Assembly: GCA_963780045.1 (NCBI GenBank)
Contig: CAVZZZ010000001.1
Location: forward strand, 496,001-560,000
Length of the DNA stretch: 64,000 bases
Reading direction: 5' to 3'
Source of the DNA: JANXQG01 sp963780045
Lineage (GTDB): Bacteria > Planctomycetota > Planctomycetia > Pirellulales > Thermoguttaceae
This document shows, in pieces, positions 54,526 to 64,000 of this stretch; position 1 is the stretch's first letter, and each line of letters starts with the position of its first letter. Both the position numbers and the translations under genes were made by a program. The notes under the pieces were generated by a model, which saw only the letters and a program-made list of their open reading frames with translations, was not told the origin of the DNA and made no database searches.

Positions 54526-55255
54526 TCAGCCGCCCGATGGCAACGGGTAGATTGGCTGCGAGCCGATCCCCGGCGCGGCAGACGGCGCTTCCGGACCGGC
54601 GGGCGGCAGCGATGGCGGCGGCTGATATACGGGGCCAGGCGACGATAGCCCGCCGGGCGCCACTCCGGCGGAAGGCGCCATGGCTGGGCCGGGAATTGCC
54701 GGCTGCATTGCGCCCGGCGGCAGTTGATATAGCGGCTGGCCGCCAATCGGCGCTCTCGCCCGGCGCCCGGCAGGCACGACGTATTCCGGTCGAGCGGCCG
54801 GCGGATTGACGCGCCAACCGGGCGCGGCAACGCCGCCGACGTTCTGTGTGCCGCGGCGAAGGGCTTCCGCCCTGGCCATGAGTTCCTCTTGCGGCACGAC
54901 GCGCTGCGGATCCAACTGGTAGTCCAGCGTCCGCGTGTCGCGGAGCGTGCCCGGCACCACGTTTTCGGAAAAGAAGTCCAGCGGCGGAACTTCGTACCAA
55001 GGCGGATATACCGGTTCGATCACTGTCTTCCTCTCGCAGCCGTCCTTGACGAGGACGATTTTGCGATAGCCATAGTAAATCGGCGAGACGGCCACGGGCG
55101 TAATGCCGACCTCGTGGTCATCGACAAAGACCAGCGCCGGGCGGGTTGGTACGAATGACGACCCGCCGCTCGACGCACCCGGCGGACAGCAGGCCAGGTA
55201 CCGCGGCAAGCAGGGCGATCCGGCCGATCCGATTAGTGTTGCCGCTTCGACTCAC
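54526..55255 (-). CDS. PEGA-domain lipoprotein, frameshifted near 55137
   Basis: GTG start at 55255 behind AAGGA. The lipoprotein signal SRSGNTNRIGRIALLAAVPGLLSAGC (lipobox LSAGC) leads to VERRVVIRTNPPGA, where the frame slips. The next frame continues LVFVDDHEVGITPVAVSPIYYGYRKIVLVKDGCERKTVIEPVYPPWYEVPPLDFFSENVVPGTLRDTRTLDYQLDPQRVVPQEELMARAEALR. The TNPPGA.VFVDD..VG.TPV..... YYG.r.i.l.kdGye pattern is a PEGA beta-domain. The last ~90 residues are Pro/Gly/Ala-rich. It sits in the envelope. Transcribed divergently from the PP2C gene. Confidence 0.8.
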
Positions 55256-55451
55256 TGTGTATTGTTCCTTGCCGATACCGGCGCCGTTCGAGAGGGCGCG
55301 AAGAGGGGGTGAAGTATAGCCGTCCCGCCAGTGCGGTTCCAGGCCAAATTGCCGGGCCCCCCAGAGGGTGCCCAGCACCCTCCGGGTCGGGGTGCCCCGC
55401 CTGCAAAAACACCCCTGGCAGGCTACCCGCGCCTGCGTTAACATTAGGTGA

Positions 55452-56766
55452 ATGGACAATAGGCTGGCGGACAACCGACAAATGTCAACCCCTGGGCGAT
55501 CGCCAGAATCAGAAAAAGACAGCTTCCAGGGGCGGTTGGAGGTGGAAAGCCTCTCCGACGTCGGCCTGCGGCGGCCAAACAACCAGGACTCCCTGGCCGT
55601 CGTGGTAGCCGCCGGCAAGGGCGTTTGGCAGCAGCGGGGCGATTTGTTCATTGTGGCTGACGGCATGGGGGCCCACGCCGCGGGCGAGCGGGCCAGCAAG
55701 CTCTCGGTCGACACCGTGCCGCTGGTCTACCAGAAGCTTGGCGACCAGACGCCTGGCGAGGCCATTCTGGCCGCCGTGGAAGAGGCCAATGCCCAAATCC
55801 ACAGCCGCGGACAAGCAAGCATCGACTTCAAGGGGATGGGCACGACGACCACGGTGCTGGCCCTGCTGCCCTTCGGCGCGCTGGTGGCGCACGTCGGCGA
55901 CAGCCGCGCGTACCGCCTTCGCGGAACGCGCCTGGAACAGTTGACTTTCGATCACAGTCTGGTCTGGGAAATGCGCGCCGCGGGCCTGCCCGATTGCGGG
56001 CCAAAGAACGTGATTACCCGCTCGCTCGGCCCCGGCCCGACGGTGAAAGTTGACCTTGAGGGCCCGCATCCGATCGTGGCGGGCGACACCTTCCTGCTTT
56101 GCAGCGACGGTCTCTCCGGCCAGGTCAAGGACGACGAGATGGGCATGATTCTGGGCAGTATGCCGCCCGCCGAGGCGGTGCGGTCGCTCGTCGACCTGGC
56201 CAACATGCGCGGCGGCCCGGACAACATCACGGTGATCATCGTCAAGACTGCCGGGCCGATCTGGTCGCAATCTTCGGCCGAGGTTCCGCGGCCCCGCGCG
56301 CCGCTGAGGCCGGTCCATCCGATAGTCTGGATCGTGCTGGGCGTGTTGACCTTGGCCGGGCTTTTGCTTCTGTGGATGCAGCAGTGGGTTGCGGCCGCAG
56401 CCGCGTTTGCCGCCGCCGCGGCGCTGGGCATAGGCGGCATGGTTCTATCGCCAGGGAGGCGAAGCCCCCCCTCCGCCGGTCAGCGGCAGCCGCTACGGCC
56501 GCGGTCCCTATACGTCGGTCGTCTGTCCGCCGACGAAGGAGTTCGCCCTCCGCCTGGCCGACACGGTCCGCGAGTTCCGCGAAGCCGCCGCTCGGGACGA
56601 TTTGACGTTGGACGGCGCGGCCTTCAACGCCCTGCACGACCAGGCCGTTGCCGCGGAACAGGCCGGCGATTTCGCCCAGGCCGTGCGTTACTATTGCCGC
56701 GCGATCAGCTTTCTCGTCGCCGAATGCAAGCGGCAAGGCAAGGGCCAAGGCGGCGGCATTCTTTAG
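55452..56766 (+). CDS. PP2C-type Ser/Thr phosphatase with membrane anchor, frameshifted near 56435
   Basis: The N-terminal phosphatase domain (about residues 30-275) has VESLSDVGLRRPNNQDSLAV, LFIVADGMGAHAAGERAS (metal-binding DGMG), GMGTTTTVLALLPFGALVAHVGDSRAYRLRGTRLEQLTFDHSLVWEM, DTFLLCSDGLSGQVKDDEM and GGPDNITVIIV. Two membrane helices follow (IVWIVLGVLTLAGLLLLWM, AAAAAFAAAAALGIGGMVL). One extra base near 56435 breaks the frame; the true tail reads YRQGGEAPPPPVSGSRYGRGPYTSVVCPPTKEFALRLADTVREFREAAARDDLTLDGAAFNALHDQAVAAEQAGDFAQAVRYYCRAISFLVAECKRQ, ending at the stop 56764-56766. The tail looks like one TPR-type helix pair. A likely counterpart to Hanks-type kinases. Confidence 0.85.
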
Positions 56767-57274
56767 CGGCGCGCCGCCGGGCGTCGCGCCCAGACTTTGG
56801 AGCGGCGTTCCTCGGGTGAAGTATTCGATATTGCCGGTTCCTCCCAGAACTAGTTGAAGGGGTCGATTGGCAGGTCAGCTTCCGGACTCTTATTGCACCG
56901 CCCCCGCGTTTCTTGTGCGTGGTGCAGTTTGTTTACCGTTGTTATAACTCGTTGATACACAACGAGTTAGGCGGGATGTTTCTGGTCGTTCGGTGTATTC
57001 CTCGATAGCGTGGCTGGTGCAATAAGGGCAGGGAGCAGGGGCGGGGAGCGGGTAGTTGAAGCCCAAATCCCAAACCGAGGAGGGAATGGGGCCGGATTCC
57101 TCCCCCGCGCGGGTGTTGGAACGCAACGTTTTGCAACACTTCGCAACACTTTTTTTGCAGCTCTGGCCCCTAGTCGCCAAGGCCGGGAATTCTAATTGTC
57201 GGTCCACGGGCGAAATAGTTGTCGCCATACAGACATTTTCCGACTGCGGCGGCCGATGCGGAAGTCGGCAAAAG
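56767..57274. other. Non-coding region with a 9-bp inverted repeat
   Basis: No gene supported. At 56945-56969 TAACTCGTT and AACGAGTTA form a perfect inverted repeat around the 7-base spacer GATACAC, the geometry of a tyrosine-recombinase core or an operator. A run TTGCAACACTTCGCAACAC lies at about 57131-57149, followed by T8. Confidence 0.45.
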
Positions 57275-57335
57275 CGGGCGTAGATTCTTATTCGCCTTTT
57301 GAACATCGAGCATTCGGCCGGTTTTCTGCCGTTTT

Positions 57336-57423
57336 CCAGCCTTGAGCGAACTTTGAACGAACCTTGCGCGAACCTTGAATGAACTTTGAAGGCACCTTGA
57401 ATGAACCCACGGTGAGCCCAGGA
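57336..57423. repeat. 11-bp-period array of copy 2, eight units
   Basis: Units: CCAGCCTTGAG, CGAACTTTGAA, CGAACCTTGCG, CGAACCTTGAA, TGAACTTTGAA, GGCACCTTGAA, TGAACCCACGG, TGAGCCCAGGA. Consensus about CGAACCTTGAA. The period equals that of copy 1, while the unit is unrelated. Confidence 0.85.
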
Positions 57424-57526
57424 ATCCCGCCTCCGGGTGGTTTCTGCACCAGCAGGACCTTTTCTGCCTTCAATGGACATATCCGAACGGAGCGTGGTGC
57501 AACGCCGCTTCGCGTCGTTTCCCTCG

Positions 57527-57834
57527 CCCGCCGGGCTTGTTGTTCTACACATCTCTCACCCCGTCCGGCTCGCCCGGATGGTGAACTAGGTTGAATGGCT
57601 AGAAAAGAGAAATGAAGAAATCACGACCCCCGCGGGCTTGTCCCGCGGGTGAAGGAGATTGCGCGGCTACATGGCGAACCTGCGGAAGCTGGACAATCTG
57701 ATTCACCATCCAGGCAAGCTGGATGCGGTCTGGTTCTTGTTGGTTTTCGTTGCTAGCTGTTCAACCTCCTTCACAATCCACACAAGGTGGATGGGGTTGT
57801 GTGGCGACTTATGTAGAACAACAAGCCCGCCGGG
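57527..57834. mobile_element. MITE-like block with 22-bp terminal inverted repeats
   Basis: The 22 bases at 57527-57548 (CCCGCCGGGCTTGTTG...) match the reverse complement of 57813-57834 at 21 of 22 positions. The 308-bp interior codes no protein I can support and contains a further GC hairpin (CCCGCGGG...CCCGCGGG, about 57629-57649). Copy 1 of the surrounding element lacks this block, consistent with an insertion. No clear target-site duplication was found. Confidence 0.5.
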
Positions 57835-58395
57835 AGAGGGCTGGGGAGAGGGTGTTCCCGTCTCCGCCGCTCATGTTTCTGTCGCCGATCTTTCTGTAAA
57901 GGAATCTGATCCCTCATCGTTCATCCTTCATCTCTCATCGCTATCTTTTCACTTCCCACTTTGCCCGCCATCATACCACATATCTTAACTAGTGTCAACA
58001 TATATATACCGATGTCGTTTGCGCTGCTCCGCAAGTCCTTGCCCGGCAAGGGTTTAGGTCGCTTGACATTTGTTTACGAAACGAGCGGCCGTTTTCATGG
58101 TCCGGCGTTTTTCGCATGACGTAAGCCCTTGCACGGCAACGACTTGGACATTTTCCGCCGCTCGGCAACCTCGCGCTCGGATTTCGAGCCCGCGGGAAAA
58201 AAACTTCGCGAAGGAAGGATGGTCGGGCGAACTTGCCTGTTTTACCCTGTTTTCCCGAACCTACGTTTGAATACTGCTGGCCGCCCGGCCGCTGTAGACT
58301 CTTTATGCGCTACGGGTGGCTAGCAAGGGTGTGTGTTTACTCCTGTACGCATTTTTCTTGCAACGTGATAATCTCGCAGGCAGGCCGCCGAGTGC

Positions 58396-58424
58396 TTGAC
58401 TTTCTCGAGGCGCGCGTCTAAAGT
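58396..58424 (+). promoter_or_regulatory. Candidate sigma70-type promoter for the RHS gene
   Basis: TTGACT at 58396-58401 and TAAAGT at 58419-58424 with a 17-base spacer, 84 bases before the ATG at 58509. Confidence 0.5.
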
Positions 58425-58508
58425 GAGAGCGTCGTTTGCCGAAGCGGTTTGCGCAAGCGGGCCGTTCGACTGTCGCGGTTATTCAGCGTGTTTACCACGG
58501 AGGTTGCC

Positions 58509-61500
58509 ATGCGACGGAAATCTGGGTTTTTGGCAAGGTTCTTTGGACGCGGCGGCAGCCGTCGCGCCCCCCCCCGATCAAGAAATGCCCTGCGGATGAA
58601 TCGGCCGCTGGCGATTGAGCCGCTGGAGTGCCGGCGGCTTCTGTCGGCGCTTGCGGTAACTGCCGTGGAGAATCAGTACACGCCGGGAGCGACGACCGAC
58701 GGCAGCTTGGTGACTTCCATCGCCGGCTTGAACTACGTCAGCGGCGCCAACGGGAGCACGGTCGTCTCCGCCGACGCCCAGCTCGACGCCAACGACGGTT
58801 CGGGCCACGATTTGAGCTACGTTACCGCCGCCGTTACGCTCCACGGCAGCGAGACGGTCCTGAACACGGTCTACTACTCCGGCAGCGGCGTCGACACGTC
58901 CGCAAGTTACCGCTTTTCCGTGCCAATCTTGGGTCAAAACTATACCACCGGCCGTTACGAATTCGACATTACCGTCACCGAGTTTTTCAGCGGTACGGAA
59001 ACCACCGATTCGCAGACGCAGCAGGTCTACGCAAACGTGCTCAACCGCGGCTCCAGCCTCTTCGGTCCCGGCTTCAACCTCGACGGACTCGATCAGCTTT
59101 TCATCGACGGCAGCGGCATCTTGTACGTGCGCAGCGACGGCACGATGGGCTACTTTGCCGGTACGGAAGGCCCGTACACGCCGCCAAACGGCCCGTTCGC
59201 TTTCATGACCCTAAACACCGGCAGCGGAGGCGGAGGCGGCTACGTGCTGAAGGACCAGGCAACCGGAGTCACCGAGGATTTCAATTCCGCGGGTTTGCTC
59301 GAATCCGCGACCGACGGTTCGGGCAATACCAGCAGCTACTATTGGAGCGAGGTGGACGACGTCGAGGAACTGGCGAGCATCAGCGAGCCGGGCGGCCGCG
59401 ACACGGATTTCTCTTACAACGCGGACGAGAAGGCCGATTCGATCACCGACAGCGTGCAACCGGCGTACGGCCTGGACTACAACGTGCATGACCAGTTGAC
59501 GAGCGTCACCGAGCCGAAGCCCTTTGACGCCGAGTCGACGCAGACGCTGGCGGCGTTTACCTACACATCTTCCTCACCCTCTGCGCTGATGTACTCGTAC
59601 TCGGACGCTCTTGGGAACCCAACGTATTACTCCTATCACACCAACGACGACACGCTGGAAACCGTCGACTCGCCCGACGGTTCGAGCACCGGCTATCAGG
59701 CCGCGGCTTCCCCCGTGCTGTCCGGCGGCAGCGGCGTGGATGATGACCACCTGGCGAATCTCGTGCTTACCTCCGCCGCCCAAGGCGTGGTCACCACCGG
59801 CAGCGGCAGCACCTACTATAGTCTCGATTCCTTCGGCAATTCGACCAGCGTTATTAACGCCGACGACGACGCGACCGGCAGCGTGCTTGATTCAAACGGC
59901 TTGACCCTCAGCACGACCAATCCGGACGGGCAGGTAACGGCGAGTAATTACGATGGCAACGGCAATGCGACGGCCACTTTCCAGGGCCAGATTCTCGCCC
60001 CCACGTCCGACACCTGGACCTTCAACAACCTGGCCCCCAACGCGGCGCGGACCTACGGCATTTACATCCAGTACGCCAGCGGCAGCACGCCCAGTCTCAC
60101 CGTGACGTACGGCGAATCGACGCTCACTCCCTCCGGCTCGGCGGCGCTGCCCGCCTCTTCGCTGGGCAGCGACTGGTACTGGGTCGGCACGGTGACGCTG
60201 CCCGCGGGCAACCCGAGCACGCCGCTGGTGATTACCCATAGCGGCGCAATCTCGGACAAAATCTGCCTGCTGGAGCCGATGTCGACGATGGTTTACTGTG
60301 GCGACAACGAGCGCTCCTCAATCGATCCGATGGGGAACGTTACGGCCACGAGCTACGACGGCGACAATCGGCCCGTCACGACCTCGCAAGGACAAGTACA
60401 CGCCGCCGACCCGACCTTCCACTCGGCGGCCTTCGAGAACGTGCCGCAAGCGCCGGGCATGGCGCGGACGCTGCAAATCTACGTCGTCTCCGACGACGGC
60501 GATCCGGACGACTACTCCTTCAGCGACACGGCCGGTTCCATCGGCGCCGACTTTAATTATGTCGGCGGCGATTCAACGCCTTTGGGAAGCGGCTGGTTCT
60601 ACCTGGGCTATCTCGCCTTGCCGGCAGGTGACACGAGTTCGACCGTCACGATCAGCAATCTGGACCACGATGTTTCGCAATATGCGCTTTTGCAGCAGAC
60701 GGCCGCGATCACCTACAATGCGGCAGGCGAGGTGTATTCAACCGTTGACGGCTTGAACCGCGTCACGGCGGCCGCATACGACGGCACCACCAACGAGCAG
60801 GACGCGGCGTTCCAGGGCCAGATCGTCACCGCTTCCGGCGCCGGCGACGCGACGTTCCAAAACCTGCCGCAGGCCCCCGGCCAAGCGCAGGACCTATTAT
60901 GTTTTCACGACGGATTCCCCGTACGATTTGAGCGTGAGCGACAACCTCAGCGGCACGGTATCGACGTCGGACTCGCAGTACTATACCACCGCTTTGCCCA
61001 GCGGCTGGGCTGCGTGGGGCACGATCACGATTTCGTCGGACGACGCGAGCGACACGCTTTCATTCACCGGACTGGCTGACAATTCGCAGATTTGCCTCTT
61101 GCAGCGGACCGAAACCATGACGTACTCCAACTATCTGCTGGCGACGGAGACTACCGCGGACGGCACGCTGACTACCATCGGGTACGACTACCTCAACGAA
61201 CCGACGAGCGTGAACGTGTCCGATACGGTCACCGGCACGGACGGCGGCTCGACCTCGTATACCGCCTACAATGCGGACCAGCAAGTGGCCGGGACCATCG
61301 ACCCCGACGGCAACTTGACCACCTACGGGTATCAACTGGACGTCGGCGACACGCCCGGGACTACGGTGACGATTTCCCAGGGCCCGAGCGCGGCGGTTGC
61401 CGACGACTCGGCGGCGTTCTACGACTTGGGCCAGAATCCGGGCAGCAGCCGCGTCTATACGGTGTACGTGCAAACGTCGGCCGGGATTTCCAGCGGCGAC

Positions 61501-64000
61501 GTGAGCATCAGCGGCAGCGACGGCTATTCTTCGCCCGCCCCCTCGTTTTCTTCCGACTTCGCGGACGCCAGCGCCGTCCTCGGCCAAAACTGGTACCAGC
61601 TCGGCACGCTGACCCTGGCCTCAGGGGACACGAAGGGCGCCTTGACGGCGGCCGTGTCCGGCACGGACGCGGGCGATGTAACGCGCATTGCGCTCGTTTT
61701 TCGAACGGCGGTCGATACCTACGACCCGTACTCGAATTTGACCCAGGAAGTCGACGCGCTGGGCAACACGACCACGTTCAGTTATAATGCCGTCAATCAG
61801 CCCGAGCAGCAAACCGTTTCGGGCCATTCGCTCGGCCCGACCTACGACAGCGCGGGCTACACGGTCGGCACCACGAACCTCCAGACCGGCGCGGTGACCG
61901 AGTATGTGTACAATATGCTGGGCGACACGGCCGAAACCATTTCACCGAGCGCGTCGACCGGCACGACCGGCGAGGGTCCCGTGACGAAGGACTACTACAA
62001 CGCGGACAACCAGCTTGTGGAAAGCGTCGACGCGTCGGGAAACGTCACGACGTATGGCTACGATGCCCTTGGAAACCAGGTCGCGACGAGCTTGCCGGAC
62101 CCGAGCACCGGCGAGGCGGGCGGCCCGACCACGACCGGCGTCTTCGACCTCGATTCGGAAAAGGTCCAATCGACCGACCCGCTCGGGTACGTCACCACCT
62201 GGACGATGGACGCCTTCGGCAACCAGATCGCCGAAAGCCTGCCCGACCAGCTTACCGGGGGAGCGGGCGGCCCGACCACGAGCTACACGTTTGACAGCTC
62301 TCACGACGTGCTGACGCAGACCGACCCGGACGGCAACGTGACGTCCTGGACCTACAGCCCGCAGGGCTGGGCCAACACAGAGACGATCACCGTGCCCGGC
62401 GGCACGGCCACGGAAACTTACACCCGCGACGCCGACGGCAATGTGGTCGCGCTCTTGGATTTCGACGGGCGGTACGACACCTACCGATTTAATTCGCTGG
62501 GCGAGGAAACGCAGGAGATTTGGTACGCGCGCCTAAGCGGCGGCTCGGCCAACGACGAGTCGAACGAGATCGACTACATTTACGATCTTCGCGGCGACAC
62601 GCTCTCCGCCAGCGAGACCTACGAAGGCGGCCACGGCACGGACAGCAGTGTGGCGATGACCTACAGCGGCCCCGGCGAGGTGACAGGCGAGTCGCAGCAG
62701 TTGAGCGGCTTCTACAACGTCGTGCTTTCGCAGGCGTGGAACGCCGACGGCACGCGGGCCAGCCTGGCCGTGAACATTGGCGGCACATTGGAATCCAGCG
62801 GCACGGTCAGCGGCGGCACGCCCGATCTGCTCAATACGTATGGCTACGACTATCTGGGCGAAATGACGGGCATCGAGCAGACGGGCCAGATCGACGGCAA
62901 CACCGTCGCGAACAAGTACGCGGCCGTGGGCTACACCGACGGCCTGATGACCTCCGTCAACACGTACCTCGCCAGTTCCGCCGACTCCGGCTCTGAGGTC
63001 CTGCACGAGGCGATTGCCTACAACGGCGACTCGCAAGCGACCAGCCTGACGTACACCAACATGGCCGGCGGCGAGGACAACGGCCTCCTTGCCGGATACC
63101 ACTACACGTATTATTCCGACGGGCCGGTAAGCGGGCTCTATTCCTACGCCGACACGGCCGATACGGGGAGCGGCGGGGCCTCGCCCGACGACTACGCCAC
63201 CTGGGCGGAGGCGCAATACACGTACACGGCAGACGCGCAAGTGGAAGGCAATAGCGGCGGCGCCATCATGGGCGCCGCGGTGAGCTACACGACCTGGGCC
63301 AACGCGCCCACGAGCGACAACAGCCTGACCGTGGACGACAACGGCAACCGCACGGACAACGGCTCGACCGTTTCCGCGGGCAATCAGGTAACGTATGATG
63401 GCACCTATTATTACACCTTCGACGCGGAAGGAAATCGCACCGCCAAGTACATCAATACCCACGATTCGAGCCTCGACTCCTATGCCACGGACATCACGAT
63501 TTACACCTACGACAACCGCGACCGCATGACGGGCCTCAAACATTACGCCAGCTACGGGGACGACCCGGACCTGGCCATCGTCTACAGCTACGATGCCTTC
63601 AATCGTTTGACCCAGGAAAATGAGACGGCGGGCGGCAGCCTTGACGAGCGCTACGTTTGGGACGGCGGCAACCTGCTGGAAGTCCTTGACTCGTCCAACG
63701 GCGTCACCGAGCGTTACCTGAATGCCGCGGCGGTGGACCAGGTACTGGCGACGGAGATGGTCGGCGGCGACAATCCGGGCGTGAACTGGCTGTTGGCCGA
63801 CGCGCAAGGCTCGGTGCGGGACGTGGTGCGGGCCACCACTGATGACGGCGAGGTGACCGGCGAGGCGGCGGTGGACCACGTGATTTACGACGCCTATGGC
63901 AACCAGCCCGTGCCGCAATCGGCCACCGATCCGCAGGAGCAGACGCGGATCGCGTTCCGCGGCATGATGAACGACCCGCTGGCCGGCTTCGATTCGACGG
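58509..64000 (+). CDS. Giant RHS/YD-repeat secreted protein, frameshifted near 60890 and cut by window edge
   Basis: More than 1,830 residues are visible after repair. ATG follows ACGGAGG. The N-terminus has an Arg-rich stretch then RPLAIEPLECRRLLSA, the LEPR-like motif of giant planctomycete exported proteins. YD repeats run throughout (e.g. GYDALGNQVATSLPDPSTG, WTMDAFGNQIAESLPDQLTGG, TYDNRDRMTGLKHYAS). One extra G at 60890/60891 truncates the first frame after QAQ; the next frame continues TYYVFTTDSPYDLSVSDNLSGT. Four divergent ~120-aa beta-rich modules beginning near 'QGQ/QGP' interrupt the YD repeats between about 59.98 and 61.7 kb. The RHS core (LADAQGSVRDVV, YDAYGNQPV, FRGMMNDPLAGFDST) begins at the right edge, so the variable C-terminal tip lies outside. 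Confidence 0.88.

Larger units (their letters stand above)
57275..58146 (+). repeat. Composite non-coding element, copy 2
   Basis: Parts in the same order as copy 1: GGGCGTAGATTCTTATTCGC leader and GGCCGGTTTTC (57316-57326); an 11-bp-period array (57336-57423); TCCGGGTGGTTT.TGCACCA (about 57434-57452); an extra ~300-bp block with terminal inverted repeats (57527-57834); CATGTTTCTGT; a 7-bp-period tract (57904-57966); TCTTAACT..TGTCAACATATA (57983-58004); hairpins at 58018-58035, 58037-58051 (CCTTGCC-C-GGCAAGG) and 58129-58139; the GCGTTTTTCGCATGACGTAA core at 58105-58124. The block from 58039 to 58128 aligns with 32340-32429 without any gap. Confidence 0.75.

Noticed and set aside
56890..57594. 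Several frames in both directions between the PP2C and RHS genes (e.g. 56890-57552, 57379-57594)
   Set aside because: They cross the repeat arrays and inverted repeats, share no frame with copy 1 of the element and show no protein motif.
1..64000. tRNA, rRNA and tmRNA genes
   Set aside because: Reading the intergenic regions by eye found no T-loop/acceptor pairing or rRNA signature. A covariance search would be needed to exclude a missed tRNA.

Overview
The window reads as a piece of a planctomycete chromosome (Pirellulales-like, high G+C), probably from an uncultured or draft genome. The lineage signs are: a prepilin-type DUF1559 protein with an H-x9-DG motif; a giant RHS protein with an N-terminal 'xEPLxxRRLLSA' motif; a secreted NHL / autotransporter-repeat protein ending in a PEP-CTERM signal; a Ser/Thr kinase joined to a P-loop NTPase module; and planctomycete-type membrane and lipoprotein families. 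I found no rRNA, tRNA, CRISPR array or intact transposase.

Layout. 0-14 kb holds mixed genes: a lysyltransferase-domain end, a metalloprotease-like protein, a PQQ-type propeller, a LuxR-type response regulator, Hsp20, an FAD oxidoreductase overlapping ferrochelatase, a kinase-NTPase and a TolC-like protein that are both cut short where they meet, and a putative outer-membrane barrel protein. 14.4-28.6 kb is a glycan/polysaccharide cluster: a YfhO-like membrane protein, four SAM methyltransferases, an epimerase-glycosyltransferase fusion, a split transketolase, two further glycosyltransferases and a Wzt-like ABC ATPase without its permease. 28.6-31.6 kb encodes NHEJ proteins: LigD polymerase and LigD phosphoesterase-ligase as separate genes, and a 51-aa companion ORF. 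32.7-38.7 kb has an APC permease, the NHL/PEP-CTERM protein and a small secreted protein. 38.8-46.5 kb has HdeD, an RND efflux adaptor and pump, a patatin and a GntP permease. 46.5-51.1 kb encodes a molybdopterin oxidoreductase with a fused Fe-S/membrane partner. 51-56.8 kb has the prepilin-like protein, small lipoproteins, QueG and a PP2C phosphatase. 58.5 kb to the right end is the RHS protein, which runs off the window.

Two general points matter to a reader. First, many conserved genes are broken by single-base indels while the protein stays recognisable on both sides. Reading them as intact genes with sequence errors, or as very recent lesions, makes better sense than calling each half a gene; repaired products are described below. 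Second, the long non-coding stretches at 31.9-32.4 kb and 57.3-58.1 kb are diverged copies of one composite element: an 11-bp-period array, a 7-bp-period array and three small TTGC...GCAA hairpins in a 90-bp indel-free block. This is the best candidate here for something undescribed. Related 7-bp tandem repeats recur elsewhere, including inside coding sequence.
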